Assembly (NCBI RefSeq): GCF_020520425.1
Contig: NC_079489.1
Span: forward strand, 21,972,001 to 22,036,000
Direction of reading: 5' to 3'
Source: Spinacia oleracea
Taxonomy: Eukaryota > Streptophyta > Magnoliopsida > Caryophyllales > Amaranthaceae
DNA: 64,000 nucleotides
Shown here: one piece after another, positions 57,794-64,000 of the stretch
Layout of the letters: each line of letters starts with the position of its first letter
Position numbering within the stretch: position 1 is the stretch's first letter
Position numbers and translations under genes: made by a program
The notes under the pieces: model-generated
What the model was told of the DNA's origin: nothing
Databases searched by the model: none
Seen by the model: only the letters and a program-made list of their open reading frames with translations

Positions 57794-59182
57794 CTAAAGA
57801 GGAGAAGCAAAAGCTAGGAATTGAGGATTGGACTCCAAAATGTTCATATCTTTGTCCTCCAAGAAGAACCATGCTTCAATCCCTTCACCATCTGAGTCTT
57901 TAAAATCAGTCAATATAATAAGATTTTTATGAAAGGGAGACATGATCCCATCTGTAGGAACCATCCACTGTGGTTTCCCGAACCCGAAGTCAAGATCATT
58001 GAACCCAAGCTTACACCAACTAACAACTTTGTAGGCTCTATCCTTATACTCTGATAATGTGTTTATCAGATTATCCCAACTTTCTCGTACTGCCTCTGCG
58101 GGTTTGTCGTCGTCATGATACTTATTAATCTCGTCCTTCATCTTCGAAACCACTCCATGAATTTCTTGAACTAGTTGAGGGAGTTTGGTTGAATTTTGAG
58201 CACGTGCCACCGCAGTGTTGATAAGATTGCCTATAGAACCTCTAGGGAGTGGTGGGTTCGTGAACGGTCGCATGTCAACAGTAACTTGAAGTATTGTATC
58301 AGTATTATTATGCTCATAGTGCATTGATGAGATGAGCAGGAGTTGCTCCCAGATAAAACCAGCTAAGGCCTGATAGCGGGTCGGGTTAGGGACCTGCTTG
58401 CTAGAAGCCTTATCCTTAAGCTTGGTTACAGAATTGTTGGTGAAGATAAAACTCTTGACCACAGTAGAGGAGTCCGACAATCCATGACCGTTGTCGTGAA
58501 TATCGTAGTCATTCCCTAGCTTCAGTAGCTCTGCTTTAGGCGAAGGAGGGAAGGCAGTGACTGCAGCATCAAAATTAGCTTGCGTTAAACCATCGTAACA
58601 GTACGACTGTTGCCTCGCAAGGGCTGCCCAGTGTTTAAAGAAAGTTGCGGAAGAAGTTCCATCCATAACTTTGTGGATATCATACCATCCTATAGCAACA
58701 CCACCACATGTGAAAACGTTAACTTGAATAGCAAGGTGAACGAGTTCCAGTTCCAGTTCAAGTTCATCGTTATCACAACCAATTAGGCTGCCGAGTGAAT
58801 CTCGAGGGGGAAGAAACTTGGTGACAAAGTCAACTATCTTAGGAGAGTTGATCACAAGGGATAACGGGCAATTAACCCGAGTTTCAATAAAGGGTACACC
58901 TTGATCGTTGCAATTGATGGTAGATTGTTTGATTCGGCCAGCTAAAGGGTAAAAAGTAGTAAGTGTTTTGGATAGACTAGTTTTTAAACGAGTAATATCA
59001 ACTGGAACATCATTTGTATTCGTGTAGAACACGAGACCGGAGGTCAGGAAGGGCGGGACAAGAGGCAACATCTGATCAGTATAACACATTTTCAAGTTTT
59101 TCAGATGAGAAGCCGTCGGAATTGAGGGCTTCACAGCTTCTCTAGATACTATTCTCACGTTTATTTCACGGATTTTTTCCAT
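57794..59182 (-). CDS. BAHD acyltransferase B
   Basis: A single-exon, 462-residue BAHD enzyme. HKVMD (His170, Asp174) followed by Gly is the canonical HxxxDG active site, and DFGFG is at 398-402. The N-terminus INVRIVSREAVKPSIPTASH and FYPLAGRI fit vinorine-synthase-like BAHDs. It is the most divergent of the three copies here, with an extra acidic stretch LELELEL at 141-147 and a DDDKPAEA loop at 357-364. It would use acyl-CoA and an unknown alcohol or amine in the cytosol. There is no stop or frame change, so it looks functional. It runs divergently from BAHD C, with their starts 1.4 kb apart. Confidence 0.93.
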   Translation of the reverse strand: MEKIREINVRIVSREAVKPSIPTASHLKNLKMCYTDQMLPLVPPFLTSGLVFYTNTNDVPVDITRLKTSLSKTLTTFYPLAGRIKQSTINCNDQGVPFIETRVNCPLSLVINSPKIVDFVTKFLPPRDSLGSLIGCDNDELELELELVHLAIQVNVFTCGGVAIGWYDIHKVMDGTSSATFFKHWAALARQQSYCYDGLTQANFDAAVTAFPPSPKAELLKLGNDYDIHDNGHGLSDSSTVVKSFIFTNNSVTKLKDKASSKQVPNPTRYQALAGFIWEQLLLISSMHYEHNNTDTILQVTVDMRPFTNPPLPRGSIGNLINTAVARAQNSTKLPQLVQEIHGVVSKMKDEINKYHDDDKPAEAVRESWDNLINTLSEYKDRAYKVVSWCKLGFNDLDFGFGKPQWMVPTDGIMSPFHKNLIILTDFKDSDGEGIEAWFFLEDKDMNILESNPQFLAFASPL

Positions 59183-59250
59183 GTGTAGGAATTGTTATTG
59201 TGTCTCTATTTTTTACAATTTTGCTTCAACAACCATAACATTCATATACC

Positions 59251-59260
59251 GTATTTATAA
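59251..59260 (-). promoter_or_regulatory. TATA box of BAHD B
   Basis: TTATAAATAC on the gene strand, about 70 bp before the ATG at 59182. Confidence 0.5.
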
Positions 59261-59741
59261 GGCAGGGTTTGCTTCAACATTTTGCTCAACAGTATCGTCA
59301 AGCTGGACATTTTTTTTAAAAAAACAAAAATTAAAGGACCATGTTTTTTAGGGCATGACTGAAATTAAATATTGTTAAAATATTTTAATTAATTAACAAG
59401 TTCGTGTTAATTACTTGAAATATGGTCATACATGAACCGCTGTACGTTATTAGGGAGGAAAATGAGATACGAAGTATATATTTTTTGTCCTATAACTAAA
59501 ATTATTAATTCAAACCATCAATTTCAATACTTGTAAATGTTGAAATCCTCTTTGAAATAATTTTACTCTTAAATTTCTCTTGTACAACTTTTTCTTTTGG
59601 TGCAATACATGCAGTTCTTGATTAACAAAGATAAAAAAAAAATATGCATCAGAAGATATATTTATGTCCATTGGTAAACATTTTCACACTTTCCCCTTAC
59701 AATTCTGAACATGTGAGGGGAATACACCGCAATTTAGAAGG
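59261..59741. other. BAHD B upstream region; no gene
   Basis: AT-rich sequence between the divergent BAHD B and C genes. No ORF or element end is seen. Confidence 0.5.
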
Positions 59742-59992
59742 TGGACCATGGTGCACATAGAGCATGGTGCACCTTAAGAACACTAGTATATAATTGAAAG
59801 AACATTTTGTTACGAGAAAATAACATGATTTTTTTTTTTTTTAGGTTTTTATTAAATAGTAAAATAATATATTATTTTTATAACAAAAAAGTGAAATATT
59901 ATATCGCATGTTCTTTCGCCGTAGTGTCATGTTCTTTTTCTTATGCACATATGTTCTTTTGGTACACCATGCTCTATGTGCACCACGGTCCA
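59742..59992. mobile_element. short TIR element with GTTCTTTT motifs
   Basis: 32-bp terminal inverted repeats with two mismatches, beginning TGGACCATGGTGCACATAGA. The interior has AAAGAACA and GTTCTTTT/GTTCTTTC words, as in the insert at 54674-57364. No clear target duplication is visible. It lies between BAHD B and C. Confidence 0.7.
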
Positions 59993-60093
59993 TAGTCCAC
60001 GGATTGGGGGATACACCTAAAGCCCTGTACGTATAGTTGATTCAATTTTTTAGCAATAATTTAAGATATTCAAATGAAAGTTACACTAATATT

Positions 60094-60323
60094 ATAAAAC
60101 TGGCACTAGTTTATAAACAAAGTAAATGAAAACCACAATTAATTACGAATGTAGATGTAATGAAATTTTTTAAACAAAACCAAATTAGGGCGGCTAATTG
60201 GAAAGACCATAAAACTGGCACTAGCTAGTTTATAAACAAAGTAAATGAAAACCACAATTAATTAGGAATATAGATGTAATGAAATTTAAAAAAACTAAAC
60301 TAAGGCGACGAATTGGAAAGACC
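60094..60323. repeat. two-copy tandem repeat, 115 bp, upstream of BAHD C
   Basis: Units 60094-60208 and 60209-60323 both run from ATAAAACTGGCACTAG to ATTGGAAAGACC with few changes. The second has a 4-bp CTAG gain. The array ends about 250 bp before the BAHD C start. Confidence 0.85.
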
Positions 60324-60569
60324 ATAACAGTGGAACACGTAATTGAAAAAAATTGGTCTTTAAAGTAATCTAGGTCTTCTTTTTAAGGTTTTAGCGATGA
60401 AATAAAAAAAAAGTCTCATTATGTGATTATGAAATAATTAATACGGAGTATTACCTACCATGAATATTATGAAGGCATGTAATTAGCAAAGTCCACCCCG
60501 AGAATCTTATTTAAGGTTGGCTAATATCTAGTGAGAATTAAGTAAATTAAACCAGTTGTTTCCTTAATA

Positions 60570-61433
60570 ATGGAGAGGCAACTAAAATTAGAGGTGGAAA
60601 TAGTTTCAATAGAAACCATAAAGCCATCACTTCCACCACCTTCGCATCCCAAAACATACACTCTTTCCCTCCTGGACCAAATCTTTCCTGCTTTTCACAT
60701 ACCGGTACTTCTTTTCTACACATCAACACAACAAAGAATCGATATAAACACCCTTAAAATATCACTTAGCCAAACACTAGACCGTTTCTACCCTCTTGCA
60801 GGCCGATTTCTAGACGAGTCTACCATTTCTTGCAACAACCAAGGCATACCCTTGATTGAAACTAAAGTTGATTGCCATTTGAAGGTTTTCATGAGCTCAC
60901 CTCATAAACTAAATTTGCTTAACAAGTTCCTCCCTTCCAAAGATTTACAAGCTCTTGGGCCTCGACCTGTCTCAGAGCTACTCCCTTTGGCCATTCAGGT
61001 CAACAAATTTCTCTGTGGTGGACTCGTAATTGGTTGTTATATGCTCCACAAAATCCTTGACATATCCTCTTTAGGAACCTTCTTTAAGCATTGGGCTGCC
61101 TGTGCTAGTAACCAGCATAAGGATCTACTTCAACTTCAACCTGACTTTGATGCCATTGTCAAGGCATTTCCTCCACTTCCCATGGTAGAAAAGGTATTCG
61201 TACCTGAATTCTGTAGTAAGGACACACTAAACGTACTACAACATCCAACCATTGTGGTCAAGAGTTTTACATTCAGCACAGTTTCTTTAACCAATCTTAG
61301 GGCCAAGGCTGCTAGTGAGCTTGTTCCTAGGCCTACCAGATTCGAAGCTGTGGCGGGGCTACTTTGGGAACAGACCTTGGCTGCTGCATATACTGCAACA
61401 GGAATCCATTGCTTAACAGGGGAAGTTAACAAC

Positions 61434-61528
<95 letters not shown>

Positions 61529-62021
61529 AGTGCTGTCAGTAACAGTAAACATGCGGCAGTGGATGAGCCCGCCACTCCCAAGTGGATCCATGGGTAATCT
61601 CGTCACAAACGTAATGGCAAAGGCTGATAAAAGAAGCAGATTTCAAGAGCTTGTTAAGGTGATTCATTCATCCTTGTCTTACATCAAGGAAAAGATTACT
61701 AAAGTTTATCAAAGTGAAAATGGAGCAGATATTTTATTGTCAGAACGCAAAGCTGAGTCGGAAGGTGTAATGGAGTATCAAGAGGGACTCTACAGGCTTA
61801 GTAGCTGGTGTAGGACTGGATTGAATGATGCAGACTTTGGGTTTGGTAGGCCCGCATGGATACTTCCGACTGATTATAGCAATCCTCCTCCTACACTTAG
61901 GAATTTTATGTTCCTAACTGATTTTGCTGATGGAATTGAGGCATGGTTGTTTTTGGAGGAGAAAGAAATGCAACTTCTACAGTCAAACCCACACTTCCTT
62001 GCTTTTGCTTCTCCTAATTAA
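60570..62021 (+). CDS. BAHD acyltransferase C with poly-Asn tract
   Basis: A single-exon, 483-residue BAHD enzyme. Active-site HKILD (His160, Asp164) is followed by Ile rather than Gly; DFGFG is at 422-426. It is closest to BAHD A (KPSLPPPSHPKT, FYPLAGRFLDESTISCN, SSWCRTGL). Residues 287-319 are 33 consecutive Asn, coded by 2 AAC and 31 AAT, placed between the crossover region (WEQTLAAAYTATGIHCL) and the conserved strand LSVTVNMRQW. A and B have only a short loop there (GVEVEHTS, HYEHNNTD). Without the tract the length would be about 450, the family norm. The frame stays open through and after the run, so function may survive with a disordered loop. Substrate is unknown. Confidence 0.92.
61434..61526 (+). 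repeat. coding (AAT)31 microsatellite
   Basis: Thirty-one uninterrupted AAT triplets inside BAHD C, in frame as Asn. Long pure runs like this change length easily. Confidence 0.95.
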
Positions 62022-62910
62022 TTACGGAGTACTACTCACAGTCGATATGATTAACTAGCTCATCGATTTGCTAGCTTGTCATCACTTTACTATTTCATGC
62101 CTATTTAAATTGATGTTTATATGATATACTCCTGTGTTTTCTCAAATCCAGTAATGTATTTTTCCTCACAAGTTATACCTTGTTTCAGATCCATGTCAAT
62201 ATCGATCATCTACGAAGTATCATTTGTACGGTATCATTTGTGTACCGTTCTTTTTATTGGTTGATGTTCGTACTTAGTTTGCTCAGTCAACTACTTACTT
62301 TTATTTTAATAAGTACAATTTATATTTATCAAGTTAAAAAAAAATGACACACGTACAAATGATACACATAGTGTGTGATAAAATAGTTGGACTCCCATTG
62401 CCACCATGCATGCAATCATATAAATATATACTCAACCGTCATAACGGATCTTTTACCAAAATCACTACTTTCGCAAATATATTTATCAAAATGGCTATTT
62501 TTAAATTTTAATTTCAAAACTAGCTAAAATATTGACTTTGTTGCATAATTTTATTGAACCGGTTCAGTTTTATTTTTAGAGTGAACCGGTGTTGTTTTTA
62601 CTTTTAATTTTTATTTTAGAATTTGCAAGCTTAATGTAATTATTTTTGTCGGATTCATTTTGTTTTCTCTCAAACAAAAATATGTAGTACTGCGTACTAC
62701 GTATTAAAATAGCAAATCCTTCCACTTAACGGCCATTCTCTATTACTCCATCCAATTTCAAGTAGTATTGTTCCTTCCCAAATCAATAATCCGTATGACA
62801 ATATAATGGCGTCAATGTTTTCAGATTGAAGATTCTAAGTGCAACATTGACGAGTATTGTAATTTTCTTTCTCTTTAAAGCTTATTTTTCATTATTAAAT
62901 ATGGGGGTGA
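62022..62910. other. 3' flank of BAHD C; no gene
   Basis: AT-rich. GTATCATTTGTGTAC (62231) and its near inverse GTACAAATGATAC (62353) may bound a very small MITE. No ORF is supported. Confidence 0.4.
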
Positions 62911-63182
62911 TGTTGGAACTTATACTTTAGTATAATTTTTTTTTTGAGGGATATACTTTAGTATAAGTTGTTAGTTTTTTCATTAGTTTAGGAAGTTTGT
63001 TACTAGAAAACTAACTTGTACATAGCTTAGTATAAATACATAAGCTTGTATTATTCTTGTTAATAACATAATTAATAAAATGTAGTCTTTAGTTTTCTCT
63101 CTCAAAGCTCACGAGCTACCAAGCTCTAACAATGGCTTCCTTGCTTTCTTCTTCCTTTCTTCTTCTTTCCTCAATTCTAACA
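62911..63182 (+). repeat. Ty1/copia 5' LTR
   Basis: About 272 bp from TGTTGGAACTTATACTTTAG to CAATTCTAACA, with a TATAAATACATAAG box. It is followed at once by a tRNA-Met type primer site. Confidence 0.85.
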
Positions 63183-63194
63183 TGGTATCAGAGC
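63183..63194 (+). other. copia primer-binding site
   Basis: TGGTATCAGAGC, complementary to the 3' end of initiator tRNA-Met, the standard copia primer. The internal leader follows to about 63506 with no gag frame visible. Confidence 0.9.
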
Positions 63195-63506
63195 GGGAAC
63201 GATCCCGGCTCTTCAATTCCGCATTAAACTTCTGTTCGAATCAAATTACCAATTCGTCAAATTTTCCCTAAATTTTCTGCTTCGAAATTTTGCTCGAATT
63301 GGGTTAAAGTTCGACGGATTAGGGTTTTAATTCGCCCTAATATCTTCTAAATTCGCTCACAAATCTTCTTTAGAACCTTGAATCAAACAACTTTTTGATT
63401 CTTGAGTTTCCCCCAAATTCTAGAGTTCTTAAAGATTTTCGATTATTTGCAAGAGTCTGGCATTGCTGATAGATTCTTGAAGCAATTTGCGTTTCCGTGT
63501 TCCTCG

Positions 63507-64000
63507 TGTTAGGTTATGATACATATGACAATTCATAAATCATGCGGAAAAACCATAAAGCCAGGAAAACATATTATTTACACATAATCATTTAGCATAG
63601 TTTAGATGCATACTCTTTGTTGCGTGCCTTCCCTAGCTGCGCCCGAACCGAACAAGAACAAGTCTTTAGGACTCCAAGTGTCGTCCCTCCGTAGATAGTC
63701 CACAGCACGTCCGGATCCGCCTTAAGATTGACCAACTAGAATCGCCCTTAAGGTACTATTATTTTCGGCACTTTATAGGCAAATGTGTGACTGAATTTTT
63801 CTCTCAAAAACTCACTTTGAATACTTTTTAAACTTCTTATAAATTGTGAGCCCTAGCCTCATATTTATAGGGGTATGGAAAGGGAATCGAAATCCTACTC
63901 AGATACAAATTAATTAAACCTAGAATCCTACAAGAACTCTAATTTAATTAATTTATCAAATAGAATTAGGAATTTAATCATTAACCGAACTCTGCATGTT
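63507..64000. repeat. second retroelement LTR, probably copia, cut by window edge
   Basis: At 63507 the copia leader gives way to TGTTAGGTTATGATACATAT and following sequence, which looks like the edge of another LTR. Its orientation and end are not visible. Confidence 0.4.

Noticed and set aside
61136-61606. Minus-strand ORF with a poly-Leu run
   Set aside because: It is the antisense shadow of the AAT run in BAHD C; the plus strand has full BAHD motifs.

Overview
The window is nuclear DNA of a flowering plant, most likely a eudicot. It is AT-rich, its genes have GT-AG introns, and most of it is transposable elements. Stowaway, hAT, CACTA, PIF/Harbinger, Mutator-like (MULE) and Helitron elements are present with Ty3/gypsy, Ty1/copia, LINE and tRNA-derived SINE remains. 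Repeated Stowaway ends of the CTCCCTCCGT type and CCCGACCCGA-rich hAT elements look like a Caryophyllales genome, but that placement is inference.

Layout. 1-2.7 kb: 3' part of a Tat-type Ty3/gypsy element with an antisense ORF and its 3' LTR. 2.8-3.9 kb: a GUB_WAK-type cell-wall protein gene on the minus strand. 4-7.5 kb: MITEs, a SINE relic and a Helitron. 7.86-8.85 kb: an intact four-exon 1-Cys peroxiredoxin gene (minus) with ABRE and RY motifs upstream. 9.2-14.6 kb: a PIF/Harbinger shell filled with other elements. 14.6-18.0 kb: a gypsy LTR with primer site, then a MULE carrying broken transposase. 18.9-34.7 kb: the region of a small heterotrimeric G-protein gamma-subunit gene, with four coding exons at 25.6-34.7 kb and an 8.5-kb first coding intron full of nested DNA transposons. 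36-37 kb: a Helitron. 37.6-39.0 kb, 57.8-59.2 kb and 60.6-62.0 kb: three intact single-exon BAHD acyltransferases. 40.3-50 kb: two copies of a repeat with different insertions, separated by an RPA-like pseudogene. 50.6-51.0 kb: a MULE-type element with an internal palindrome array. 51.4-57.6 kb: a tandem duplication inflated by separate insertions. 62.9-64 kb: start of a Ty1/copia element with another LTR inside it.

Host genes with good support are the GUB_WAK protein, peroxiredoxin, G-gamma and three BAHD enzymes. They do not form one pathway. The BAHD genes form a loose paralogue cluster for specialised metabolism with unknown substrates. The other three concern cell wall, seed/redox and signalling.

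The most useful part is 40-57.6 kb. Two sets of duplicated DNA give filled/empty comparisons for many insertions inside this one window. They show target-site duplications for hAT (8 bp), Stowaway (TA), CACTA (3 bp) and MULE-type (9 bp) elements. The least familiar structures are the 460-bp TIR element with five copies of a palindrome (50561-51020), the 2.7-kb insert packed with GTTCTTTT/AAAAGAAC motifs (54674-57364), and a BAHD gene with an in-frame run of 33 Asn.
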